Shown piece by piece: positions 31,571 through 40,078 of a stretch of 64,000 nt of DNA. This DNA comes from an uncultured Bacteroides sp. (GTDB lineage: Bacteria > Bacteroidota > Bacteroidia > Bacteroidales > Bacteroidaceae), in NCBI GenBank assembly GCA_900552075.1, contig URYL01000004.1:124001-188000 (forward strand), in the 5' to 3' direction. The notes below the pieces were generated by a model that saw only the letters and a program-made list of their open reading frames with translations, was not told the DNA's origin and ran no database searches. Positions within the stretch are counted from its first letter, which is position 1. The number at the start of each line of letters is the position of its first letter. The position numbers and the translations under genes were made by a program.

Positions 31571-32779
31571 TTACCATTCAAACAATTTGCTTCTGGACAG
31601 CAGACAAGCACCTACCACTCCTGCTTTTGCTTGCAGCTTCGACAAGACTACAGCCGAATCCTTACTTACCAGATTCAAAGAGTATTTGCGGATGGCAGTC
31701 TTGATGGGTTGCAAGATATAATCTTCCGTCAATGCCAGCGTTCCGCCGATGACCACCAGTTCCGGGTTGAACAAGTTAATCAGTCCTGCAAGATAACGTC
31801 CCAGCTTACGACCGATTTCTTCTACCAGTTCAATACACAGGATATCTTCTTTATTGGTGGCCTCCACAATCTCTTCCAGCGTAAGTGAGGACTCACCTGA
31901 AAGAATTCTCTTGGAAAGAATGGTAGTCTGTCCGTTCTTTACCCGCTCACAAAGAATCCGATGCAGGGCCGAACCGGAAACCTCGGTTTCCAGACATCCC
32001 TTTTTTCCGCAACGGCAGATGATTTCATTGTCAAACACATTGAAATGACCGAATTCTCCCGAGAAACCCGAACGCCCCGTATAGATTTTTCCGTCAATGA
32101 TAAAGGCTGAACCAAGTCCCCAGCTGAGATTGATGAACACCACATCTTTTTCTCCTTTAACCACTCCTTTCAGAAGCTCGCCATAGGCCATGGCACGGGT
32201 ATCGTTATCGATGCCTACCGGAATACCAATCTTTTCTGTCAAAATTTCGGCCAGCGGACGTTCCTCGAAATTAAACATGCTGAAGCTATAACCTTCCTCC
32301 GGATTCACACGCCCGGATATGTTCACTCCTACCTGAAGAATTCTGTCCCTGATATTTTTATGTTTCTCAACGAAAGTGCAAATATGCTGAATCAGTAAAT
32401 CCAGACTTCCCACCGTATTGTCGAGCCGGCACTCTATTCCCATCTGAATATCTACCATGTCACCCGTAAAATTCATCAGTCCGATGTTCAGACAAAATGC
32501 CTTGATATCCACTCCTACCATATAGGCTGAATCCGGATTCAGACCATACAGATTAGGAGGTCTGCCCTCGCTGGTCTCCTGCTTTCCATAATTGATGATG
32601 TATCCTTCATCCACCAGCTCCATCACGAACTTGGTGACAGTAGGGATACTTAAATCTATGTCTTTTGCCAAATCGGGAATAGTAGAAGAATGATTGTGCA
32701 TCAGATAGGTGATTATCCGTTTTTGAGTAAGCATATTTTTCGTGCCATTTCCCAGCCCTTCGATTAACTTGTGTACCAT
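31571..32779 (-). CDS. ROK family transcriptional regulator
   Basis: A 402-residue NagC/XylR-type regulator. The start is ATG 32779 (MVHKLIEGLGNG); eleven further upstream codons are rejected. The N-terminal winged helix-turn-helix includes TIPDLAKDIDLSIPTVTKF (about 30-50). The ROK domain shows the phosphate loop region, GEFGHFNV, and the zinc motif CRCGKKGCLE. It is transcribed away from the sialic acid genes, a common layout for their repressor. The effector is likely an amino sugar such as ManNAc, GlcNAc or their phosphates, by inference. It is convergent with the XRE operon. Confidence 0.88.
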   Translation of the reverse strand: MVHKLIEGLGNGTKNMLTQKRIITYLMHNHSSTIPDLAKDIDLSIPTVTKFVMELVDEGYIINYGKQETSEGRPPNLYGLNPDSAYMVGVDIKAFCLNIGLMNFTGDMVDIQMGIECRLDNTVGSLDLLIQHICTFVEKHKNIRDRILQVGVNISGRVNPEEGYSFSMFNFEERPLAEILTEKIGIPVGIDNDTRAMAYGELLKGVVKGEKDVVFINLSWGLGSAFIIDGKIYTGRSGFSGEFGHFNVFDNEIICRCGKKGCLETEVSGSALHRILCERVKNGQTTILSKRILSGESSLTLEEIVEATNKEDILCIELVEEIGRKLGRYLAGLINLFNPELVVIGGTLALTEDYILQPIKTAIRKYSLNLVSKDSAVVLSKLQAKAGVVGACLLSRSKLFEW

Positions 32780-32926
32780 AATATTATGACCATAATTTAG
32801 TTGAACCCACAATAACCAGCTAAAATAACAGGCTATTCTTTTTTCATATTATTACATTTAACGCTAAGGCTCATAAGACAGTCCTACTTATTAAAATGAC
32901 CTGCCCGACAAACCGATGGCTAAGAT

Positions 32927-32938
32927 AATAAATTTATT
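32927..32938. promoter_or_regulatory. Palindrome AATAAATTTATT between ROK and nan genes
   Basis: A perfect 12-bp palindrome in the 287-base divergent gap. A longer related form, AATAAATC/AATTTATT, lies at the nanL promoter (34216-34231). Both could be ROK operator sites, but the AT-rich setting makes chance matches possible. No TAnnTTTG box was found upstream of the mutarotase gene. Confidence 0.35.
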
Positions 32939-33066
32939 GATACAAAACAATAAAAGCAAAATATTAATTATCTATGGCAGAAGCCAAGAAAATTCTTCAT
33001 TAAATCATGGACAACTTAAATATTATGCTTATTTTAGCAGAAACAATTCCATCCTTCTTTAACCGA

Positions 33067-34170
33067 ATGAAGATACGTATGAAAAAACAATTTCTGATTT
33101 GGGGAATCTTGGTATTCCAATATGCAATATCTCTGGCACAATCTGTACCCGACTATCCGATTACACAAGGTGTGTCTGCTCCTTTTGCGGGCTTCATAAA
33201 AGACTGGCTGATAATAGGTGGGGGCTGCAATTTCCCCCTCAAGCCTGCTGCCGAAGGAGGAGAGAAAGTGTATTACGATCAGTGCTATGCGTTAAACGTC
33301 CAGTCTGAATATCCACAGTGGATACCGCTCCCCTCACTTCCCTGTCCGATAGCCTACGGCTGTACCATAGAAACTCCGGAAGGCTTGATCTGTATCGGGG
33401 GAGCCAATGCAGATTCCTGCCTGACCCGCGTATTCCGTATTCAAGCCACCGACTCTCCACAAAAGTTTGCCATCCAGTCACTTCCTTCACTGCCGGAAAC
33501 CATAGACAACGCCGCGGCTACCCTTCTTAACGGCTGTATCTACCTTACCGGAGGAAACCAGCAGCACAGACAGAACGCTCTGTATAAACTAGACTTGAAT
33601 GCAAACCGTAACTGGCAGAAACTGTCTGCCTATCCGGGGCCTCAGCGCGTACAGCCGATTCTGGTCCACGACGCGCACAAGCTTTATTTAATAGGTGGAT
33701 ACCAGGCTGCATCGGACACTTCAGAAAGCATACTTTCACACGACATCGTATGCTATCTCCCCGAAACCGACCGCTGGGAGTACGAGTCGGACATACCCTT
33801 GGAAGAGAATGGAGAGAAACGCTGTATGGCGGGGGGAAGCGGCACCCAAACCTCCACACATCTCATCCTTACCGGAGGGGTCAACTATAGCATTTTTAAA
33901 AAAGCCTTGGATGGAAAAGCCGGGAAAGACTATCTCACTCACGAACCATCCTGGTATCGGTTCAACGATGACCTTCTCTGCTTTGACTTCACACATAAAA
34001 AATGGACCCAGCATTCCAACATCCCGGGTATGGCACGGGCCGGAGGTATTCTCCTGCTACATCGTCATTGTTTATACATGGTATGCGGAGAAACAAAACC
34101 TGGCATACGTACTCCACAAATTACTGTTTATCCGCTTAAAAAAGAAAGAGACTTTCAAAATAACCCCTAA
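33067..34170 (+). CDS. nanM: Sialic acid mutarotase, cyclically permuted NanM-like
   Basis: A 367-residue kelch-type beta-propeller (five to six blades) with signal peptide. The start at 33067 is chosen; ATG 33079 (MKKQFLIWGILVFQYAISLAQ) is about as likely. The first blade opens APFAGFIKDWLIIGGGCNFP. Repeated GG motifs (CIGGAN, LTGGNQ, LIGGYQ, LTGGVN) mark the blades. It resembles the cyclically permuted mutarotase family, relatives of NanM, which speeds alpha/beta interconversion of N-acetylneuraminate in the periplasm. Its place just before nanL supports this. It has 73 bases before nanL, which carries its own promoter. Confidence 0.82.
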   Translation: MKIRMKKQFLIWGILVFQYAISLAQSVPDYPITQGVSAPFAGFIKDWLIIGGGCNFPLKPAAEGGEKVYYDQCYALNVQSEYPQWIPLPSLPCPIAYGCTIETPEGLICIGGANADSCLTRVFRIQATDSPQKFAIQSLPSLPETIDNAAATLLNGCIYLTGGNQQHRQNALYKLDLNANRNWQKLSAYPGPQRVQPILVHDAHKLYLIGGYQAASDTSESILSHDIVCYLPETDRWEYESDIPLEENGEKRCMAGGSGTQTSTHLILTGGVNYSIFKKALDGKAGKDYLTHEPSWYRFNDDLLCFDFTHKKWTQHSNIPGMARAGGILLLHRHCLYMVCGETKPGIRTPQITVYPLKKERDFQNNP

Positions 34171-34173
34171 AAA

Positions 34174-34231
34174 CCTTGTAATATAAAAATTATATCGTTA
34201 TTTTTGCCGGTATTAAATAAATCAATTTATT
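34174..34231 (+). promoter_or_regulatory. Promoter and possible operator of nanL
   Basis: CTTG (34174-34177) and TATTTTTG (34199-34206) are 21 bases apart. Just downstream, AATAAATC (34216-34223) and AATTTATT (34224-34231) form a near-perfect palindrome over the predicted start of transcription, a suitable position for repression. The ATG follows at 34244. Confidence 0.65.
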
Positions 34232-34243
34232 AAATATAATATT

Positions 34244-35161
34244 ATGGAAAAAATTATTGGCTTAATTGATGCTCCATTTACCCCGTTTTATGAAAATGGG
34301 GAAGTAAACTATGAACCGATTGCTGCGTATGCTGCCATGCTGGCAAAAAACGGCTTGAAAGGTGTGTTCATCAACGGTTCATCCGGTGAAGGCTACATGC
34401 TGACGGAAGAAGAACGTATGAAACTGGCTGAACGCTGGATTGAAGTGGCTCCCGAAGGTTTCAAGGTGATTGTACACGTGGGAAGCTGCTGCGTAAAGGC
34501 CAGCAAGATGCTGGCCGAACATGCACAGAAAATCGGTGCATGGGGTATCGGTGCCATGGCTCCTCCTTTCCCGAAAATCGGTCGTATCGAAGAACTGGTG
34601 AAATACTGCGAAGAAATCGCAGCCGGAGCGCCGAATCTTCCATTCTATTATTACCACATTCCGGCATTCAACGGCGCCTACCTGCCGATGGTGGAATTGC
34701 TGAAAGCGGTAGACGGACGCATTCCGAACTTTGCCGGCATTAAATATACATACGAAAGTATCTATGAATACAACCAGTGCCGCCTGTACAAGAACGGCAA
34801 GTTCGACATGTTGCACGGGCAGGATGAAACCATCCTTCCTTCACTGGCCATGGGTGGTGCACAAGGCGGTATCGGTGGAACAACCAACTACAACGGCATC
34901 AACCTGGTAGGTATTCTCGATGCATGGAAAGCCGGTGACATTGAAAAGGCTCGCGAATTGCAGAACTTCTCGCAGGATGTCATCAACGTAATCTGTCACT
35001 ACCGCGGCAACATCGTAGCCGGAAAGCGGATTATGAAACTGATTGGTCTGGATTTGGGGAAGAACCGTACGCCATTCCAGAACATGACCGACGAAGAAGA
35101 AGCCCGCATGAAGGCGGAACTGGAAGCCATCAATTTCTTTGACCGTTGCAACAAATTCTAA
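34244..35161 (+). CDS. nanL: N-acetylneuraminate lyase
   Basis: A 305-residue class I aldolase of the DHDPS/NAL family. It cleaves N-acetylneuraminate to N-acetylmannosamine and pyruvate in the cytoplasm. The pyruvate-binding loop is INGSSGEGYMLT (about 43-54), the catalytic Tyr is Y137 in YYYHIPA, and the Schiff-base lysine is K167 in FAGIKYTYES. GGAQGGIGGTTN is the substrate-binding loop. The length is typical. The next gene, nanE, starts 11 bases after the stop, and nanT, a YhcH gene and a sialidase gene follow, as in the Bacteroides fragilis nanLET arrangement. The enzyme is also called NanA in enteric bacteria. Confidence 0.93.
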   Translation: MEKIIGLIDAPFTPFYENGEVNYEPIAAYAAMLAKNGLKGVFINGSSGEGYMLTEEERMKLAERWIEVAPEGFKVIVHVGSCCVKASKMLAEHAQKIGAWGIGAMAPPFPKIGRIEELVKYCEEIAAGAPNLPFYYYHIPAFNGAYLPMVELLKAVDGRIPNFAGIKYTYESIYEYNQCRLYKNGKFDMLHGQDETILPSLAMGGAQGGIGGTTNYNGINLVGILDAWKAGDIEKARELQNFSQDVINVICHYRGNIVAGKRIMKLIGLDLGKNRTPFQNMTDEEEARMKAELEAINFFDRCNKF

Positions 35162-35172
35162 TCGTCGGCCTT

Positions 35173-36360
35173 ATGATGTGTATAGATACCTACGCAAAAT
35201 ACTGGGCTGAGAACTACAAAGAAGATCTCACCCACAATATCATGCCTTTCTGGCTGAAATATGGTCTTGATAAAGAAAATGGAGGTGTATATACCTGCGT
35301 GGCACGCGACGGACAACTGTTCGACACCACTAAGTCGGTATGGTTCCAGGGACGTTTTGCCTTTATCTGCTCTTTTGCCTACAATCATGTGGAAAAGAAC
35401 CCGAAATGGCTGGAAGCAGCCAAACTGACGCTGGATTTCATTGAAAGCCACTGTTTCGATACGGACGGAAGAATGTATTTCGAAGTCATGGCCGACGGCA
35501 CCCCGCTCCGGAAAAGAAGATATGTCTTTTCTGAAAGCTTCGCCGCCATCGCCATGGCGGAATATGCATTGGCTACCGACGACCAGGAATATGCGAAGAA
35601 AGCACTCGATTTGTTCAAGCGGATGCGTCATTTCCTGCACACACCGGGCATTCTAGAACCGAAATACCTTCCGACTCTCCAAGCACAAGGCCATTCCATC
35701 ACTATGATCATGGTCAACGTGGCTTCCTGCATCAAGCAAGTGATTTCCGACCCGGAACTGGATGCCCAGATAGAAGAATCCATCTATGCCCTGAAACACT
35801 ATTTCATGCATCCGGAATTCAAGGCGCTGTTAGAAATGGTTGGCCCTAAAGGAGAATTCATCGACACCATGAACGGACGTACCATTAACCCGGGACATTG
35901 CATCGAAACATCCTGGTTCCTGTTCGACGTAGCCCGTAACATGGGCAACAACAAAGAGCTCATCGACATGGCACTGACCATTCTCGACTGGTCATGGGAA
36001 TGGGGATGGGACAAGCAGTACGGCGGTATCATTAACTTCAAAGACTGCAAGAACCTGCCTCCTCAAGACTACTCACAGGACATGAAATTCTGGTGGCCGC
36101 AAACCGAAGCCATCATTGCTAACCTGTATGCCTATAAGCTAACCAAAGATGAAAAGTACCTGAAACGCCACAAACAAATCAGCGAGTGGACGTATGCCCA
36201 TTTTCCAGATAATGAGTTCGGCGAATGGTATGGATACCTGCACCGCGACGGCACAGTAGCCCAGCCCGCAAAAGGTAACTTGTTTAAAGGTCCTTTCCAT
36301 ATTCCAAGAATGATGGTCAAGGGATACACTTTATGTAAAGAAATACTTGCCGGAGAATAA
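35173..36360 (+). CDS. nanE: N-acylglucosamine 2-epimerase (ManNAc to GlcNAc)
   Basis: A 395-residue member of the AGE/renin-binding protein family, an alpha/alpha six-barrel. In Bacteroides it converts N-acetylmannosamine straight to N-acetylglucosamine, unlike the E. coli kinase route. The start is ATG 35173 or 35176 (MCIDTYAKYW). YNHVEKNPKWLEAAK, RYVFSESFAAIAMAEYA and NPGHCIETSWF (with a conserved His) are family landmarks; the second catalytic His lies in FKGPFHIPRMM near the end. It follows nanL by 11 bases in the operon. No signal peptide is present, so it is cytoplasmic. Confidence 0.92.
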   Translation: MMCIDTYAKYWAENYKEDLTHNIMPFWLKYGLDKENGGVYTCVARDGQLFDTTKSVWFQGRFAFICSFAYNHVEKNPKWLEAAKLTLDFIESHCFDTDGRMYFEVMADGTPLRKRRYVFSESFAAIAMAEYALATDDQEYAKKALDLFKRMRHFLHTPGILEPKYLPTLQAQGHSITMIMVNVASCIKQVISDPELDAQIEESIYALKHYFMHPEFKALLEMVGPKGEFIDTMNGRTINPGHCIETSWFLFDVARNMGNNKELIDMALTILDWSWEWGWDKQYGGIINFKDCKNLPPQDYSQDMKFWWPQTEAIIANLYAYKLTKDEKYLKRHKQISEWTYAHFPDNEFGEWYGYLHRDGTVAQPAKGNLFKGPFHIPRMMVKGYTLCKEILAGE

Positions 36361-36399
36361 TCCGGCAAGTTTCATCACTAATTTGAATAACCATGATAT

Positions 36400-37638
36400 A
36401 TGAAAAACTCTAAGATTTATCCTTGGGTTGTAGTAGGACTGCTCTGGGGTGTAGCATTGCTCAACTATATGGACCGACAAATGCTCAGTACCATGAAAGA
36501 AGCCATGCAAGTAGATATCGCAGAACTACAATCAGCCACTAATTTTGGCTATCTAATGGCAATTTTTCTCTGGATTTACGCCCTGATGAGTCCAGTTTCA
36601 GGTATCATAGCCGACCGTTTGAGCCGTAAATGGCTGATTGTAGGAAGTCTTTTCGTATGGTCTTCCGTCACCTACCTGATGGGAATTGCCGACACCTTCA
36701 ACCAGATTGTCTGGCTGCGTGCTTTAATGGGAGTGAGTGAAGCACTCTACATCCCTGCCGGACTTTCACTGATAGCAGACTACCACACCGGAAAATCTCG
36801 CTCTTTGGCCGTAGGCATCCACATGACTGGTCTGTATACAGGTCAAGCCATCGGAGGATTCGGAGCTACTGTAGCTGCAGCTTTCTCCTGGCACACCACT
36901 TTCCACTGGTTCGGTATCATCGGGATAGCATACGCCGTAATTCTGATGTTATTCTTACACGACAAAAAAACAGAATCCATCCCCACAGAAAAACTTCAAG
37001 CCAATCCGCATAAAGAGAAGGAAAGTGTATTCACCAGTCTGAAATCCTTACTGACCAACGTGGCTTTCTGGGTAATCTTGCTCTATTTTGCTGCTCCAAG
37101 CCTTCCCGGATGGGCTACCAAAAACTGGCTCCCGACCTTATTCGCTGAAAACCTTGATTTACCGATGTCACAAGCAGGGCCTATTTCTACCATTACAATT
37201 GCCGTGTCTTCTTTCATTGGTGTCATTATTGGAGGTCCCTTATCTGACAGATGGGTACAGAAAAATCTACGTGGACGTGTATATACGGGAGCAATCGGTC
37301 TGGGACTGACTATTCCTTCCTTGCTTTTATTGGGATTCGGACATAACTTGATCGCCGTAGTAGCAGCCGGATTATTGTTTGGTATCGGCTATGGCATCTT
37401 CGACACCAACAACATGCCTATCCTTTGCCAGTTTGTGTCACGCAAACAAAGAGCTACTGCCTACGGAGTGATGAACATGATAGGAGTCGCTGCCGGCGCC
37501 TTTATTACGCATCTGTTAGGCCGATGGGGCGACAACGGTAATTTAGGAACTGGTTTCGCCATGCTCGCCATCGTAGTGGCCGTTGCACTCTTCGTGCAGT
37601 TATACTTCTTGCGCCCCAAAACAGACAATATGGAATAA
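36400..37638 (+). CDS. nanT: Sialic acid transporter NanT, MFS
   Basis: A 412-residue major facilitator with 12 predicted membrane helices. The loop between helices 2 and 3 reads DRLSRKWLIVGS, the family signature. It begins MKNSKIYPWVVVGLLWGVALLNYMDRQ, which resembles sugar-acid importers of the ACS group. Its place between nanE and the YhcH gene identifies it as the Neu5Ac importer, as in the B. fragilis nanLET operon. The gap from nanE is 39 bases and the next gene starts 15 bases on. Confidence 0.9.
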   Translation: MKNSKIYPWVVVGLLWGVALLNYMDRQMLSTMKEAMQVDIAELQSATNFGYLMAIFLWIYALMSPVSGIIADRLSRKWLIVGSLFVWSSVTYLMGIADTFNQIVWLRALMGVSEALYIPAGLSLIADYHTGKSRSLAVGIHMTGLYTGQAIGGFGATVAAAFSWHTTFHWFGIIGIAYAVILMLFLHDKKTESIPTEKLQANPHKEKESVFTSLKSLLTNVAFWVILLYFAAPSLPGWATKNWLPTLFAENLDLPMSQAGPISTITIAVSSFIGVIIGGPLSDRWVQKNLRGRVYTGAIGLGLTIPSLLLLGFGHNLIAVVAAGLLFGIGYGIFDTNNMPILCQFVSRKQRATAYGVMNMIGVAAGAFITHLLGRWGDNGNLGTGFAMLAIVVAVALFVQLYFLRPKTDNME

Positions 37639-37653
37639 TAAAACTTTGAAAAT

Positions 37654-38100
37654 ATGATTGTTTCCAATTTACAAGACAGTGCCCGAATCGAAGCACTCCA
37701 CCCTCTGTTCAAACAGTTGTTTGACTATGTAAAAAGTCATGACCTGCTGCATACTCCCTGTGGAAGAATAGAATTGGACGGCAGCAACCTGTTCATCAAC
37801 AATGTGAACCCTACGTGTGTTAAGGCTCCCGAACAGGTACTCGAAGTACACCGCAACTACATTGATGTACACATCCTGCTGGAAGGAAAAGAACGTATCG
37901 GCTGGAAAGCTCTTGAAGATGTCAGCCAGCTGAAACAAGCTTATCAGGAAGAAGGAGACTGCGCCCTTTATTCAGACACTCCCACTTGTTTTGTGGACTT
38001 GCTTCCGGGACAGTTCCTGATTGTTTATCCGGAAGACCCTCACGCTCCAGTCATCGGAGAAGGAAAAATTAGAAAACTAATAGCCAAAGTAAAAATCTAA
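37654..38100 (+). CDS. nanQ: YhcH/YjgK/YiaL family protein (NanQ-like)
   Basis: A 148-residue cupin-like protein of the DUF386 family. VHRNYIDVHILLEGKERIGW and FLIVYPEDPHAPVIGEG carry the His/Glu metal-binding residues. E. coli NanQ (YhcH) opens sialic acid rings to favour the open form used by the lyase, and a similar task is likely here. It complements the exported mutarotase encoded upstream by acting in the cytoplasm. The gaps are 15 bases to nanT and 12 to the sialidase gene, so all are in one operon. Confidence 0.88.
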   Translation: MIVSNLQDSARIEALHPLFKQLFDYVKSHDLLHTPCGRIELDGSNLFINNVNPTCVKAPEQVLEVHRNYIDVHILLEGKERIGWKALEDVSQLKQAYQEEGDCALYSDTPTCFVDLLPGQFLIVYPEDPHAPVIGEGKIRKLIAKVKI

Positions 38101-38112
38101 CTTAACCATATT

Positions 38113-39735
38113 ATGAGAAAATTACTTTCCCTATGTATCGGAATGATTTCTATCGGACTGCAGGCCGCAGACACGGTATTTGTAAAAACCCCACAGGTGC
38201 CCATCCTGATAGAACGCCACGACAACGTGCTGGCCTATATGCGTCTTGACGCAAAGGAGACCCAGACACTGGAAAATATTACCCTCACTTTTGACAAGGA
38301 GGTGCCGCTTTCACAGATAAAGGCAGTCAAACTCTATTATAGTGGTACGGACGCTTCCCAGGACAGAGGAAAAAAACGGTTTGCCCCGGTAGAATATATC
38401 TCCAGCCAAACTCCCGGCCAGACGTTATCGGCAAACCCTTCCTATTCTATCAAGAAATCGGAAGTAGCTCCCAAGAACCATACGCTTACGCTGGAAGGCA
38501 AGCAGAACCTGTTTCCCGGATATAATTTCTTCTGGGTCAGCATTGAAATGCAACCTACGGCTTCACTGCAAACCAAAATCAGTGCCGAAATCACGCAAGT
38601 GAAAGCAGACGGGAAAGTCCTCCCGACCAAAAATGCAGAAACACAAAAGGTGGTGCAGAGAATGGCAGTCGGCGTACGTCACGCCGGTGACGACGGTTCC
38701 GCCGCCTTCCGTATCCCCGGTCTGGTTACAACCAACAAAGGAACTCTTCTAGGGGTATACGATGTACGCTACAACAGCAGTGTGGACCTGCAGGAACACA
38801 TCGACATCGGCCTCAGCCGTAGTACAGACGGTGGAAAAACTTGGGAGAAAATGCGTCTGCCACTGGCCTTTAAAGAATATGGAGGACTTCCGTCGGCCCA
38901 GAACGGCGTAGGCGACCCTTCCATATTGGTAGACACCAAGACAAATACTGTATGGATTGTGGCAGCTTGGACACACGGAATGGGTAACCAACGAGCTTGG
39001 TGGAGCTCTCACCAAGGTATGGACTTGAACCACACTGCCCAACTAGTCCTTGCCAAAAGTACTGATGATGGAAAAACCTGGTCTGACCCTATCAACATCA
39101 CCGAACAAGTAAAACTTCCAGAATGGTACTTCCTGCTTCAGGGACCAGGACGAGGTATCACCATGGAAGACGGTACCTTGGTGTTCCCTATCCAGTTCAT
39201 CGACAAGACCCGTATCCCCAATGCAGGCATCATGTATAGCAAAGACCATGGAAAGACTTGGACCATCCACCACCATGCACGTACCAATACCACAGAAGCA
39301 CAGGTAGCCGAAGTCGAACCTGGCACTCTCATGCTGAACATGCGTGACAACCGGGGAGGAAGCCGGGCTGTATATACCACACAGGATTTAGGCAAGACGT
39401 GGAAAGAACATGAATCTTCCCGTACAGCCCTGATAGAGCCCGTATGTATGGCCAGTCTGATCAGCGTGAAAGCCAAAGACAATGTGCTGGGAAAAGACCT
39501 GCTGATTTTCTCTAATCCGAACTCAACCAATGCCCGGAAAGATATGACCATCAAAATCAGTCTGGACGGCGGAAATACCTGGAGTCCGGAACATCAACTT
39601 CTACTGGACGAAGGATACAACTGGGGATATTCCTGCCTGACCATGATTGATAAAGAAACCATTGGTATATTATATGAGAGCAGCGTAGCCCACATGACGT
39701 TCCAAAGTATCAAACTGAATGATATTATAAAATAA
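38113..39735 (+). CDS. nanH: Sialidase (GH33), secreted
   Basis: A 540-residue exo-alpha-sialidase that releases terminal sialic acid from host glycans. Residues 1-18 form a signal peptide (LLSLCIGMISIGLQA). An N-terminal beta domain (about 20-180) precedes the six-bladed propeller. The FRIP motif is at 199-202, with R200 binding the sialate carboxylate. Five Asp boxes are seen: STDGGKTW (237-244), STDDGKTW, SKDHGKTW, TQDLGKTW and SLDGGNTW. The nucleophilic Tyr lies near the end, probably in YNWGYS. Size and order match the B. fragilis enzyme. It ends the operon, before a strong terminator. Confidence 0.94.
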   Translation: MRKLLSLCIGMISIGLQAADTVFVKTPQVPILIERHDNVLAYMRLDAKETQTLENITLTFDKEVPLSQIKAVKLYYSGTDASQDRGKKRFAPVEYISSQTPGQTLSANPSYSIKKSEVAPKNHTLTLEGKQNLFPGYNFFWVSIEMQPTASLQTKISAEITQVKADGKVLPTKNAETQKVVQRMAVGVRHAGDDGSAAFRIPGLVTTNKGTLLGVYDVRYNSSVDLQEHIDIGLSRSTDGGKTWEKMRLPLAFKEYGGLPSAQNGVGDPSILVDTKTNTVWIVAAWTHGMGNQRAWWSSHQGMDLNHTAQLVLAKSTDDGKTWSDPINITEQVKLPEWYFLLQGPGRGITMEDGTLVFPIQFIDKTRIPNAGIMYSKDHGKTWTIHHHARTNTTEAQVAEVEPGTLMLNMRDNRGGSRAVYTTQDLGKTWKEHESSRTALIEPVCMASLISVKAKDNVLGKDLLIFSNPNSTNARKDMTIKISLDGGNTWSPEHQLLLDEGYNWGYSCLTMIDKETIGILYESSVAHMTFQSIKLNDIIK

Positions 39736-39762
39736 TTTATTATGTAATATACTAATACAAAA

Positions 39763-39793
39763 AAGGAATATTGCTATCAATATTCCTTTTTTT
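39763..39793 (+). terminator. Terminator of the nan operon
   Basis: AAGGAATATTG and CAATATTCCTT pair around CTAT and are followed by TTTTT. Confidence 0.85.
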
Positions 39794-39930
39794 ATTGCTC
39801 TATCTATATATTTAGATATAAATAAAACGAAAAAAGCAATTATGGCTTATATATATTGCAAATAAATGCATGTCCATATAAATAAACATGGTTAAAAAAT
39901 ACATTATAGTAAATCAGAGATATTTAATAA

Positions 39931-39979
39931 AATTATTTCATAAAATAATTGTAATATCAATTTTTTATTTCTATATTTG
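39931..39979 (+). promoter_or_regulatory. Promoter of susC with overlapping inverted repeat
   Basis: ATTG (39948-39951) and TATATTTG (39972-39979) are 20 bases apart. AATTATTT (39931-39938) and AAATAATT (39943-39950) form an inverted repeat that overlaps the -33 element. The leader to the ATG at 40079 is about 90 bases and AT-rich. Apart from this promoter the 343-base gap holds nothing else recognisable. Confidence 0.6.
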
Positions 39980-40078
39980 CCCATGTTATCAATAAGTTAA
40001 TAATAACCTTTAAAATCTATCCTAAATCTGTCTATGACTATCTAATATAAATTTTAACCTTAACACCCTACATGAGTT

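Noticed and set aside
32813..33066. Promoter for the mutarotase gene in the divergent gap
   Set aside because: No TAnnTTTG box was found on the plus strand there; the operon may start elsewhere or use a weak promoter, so none is annotated.
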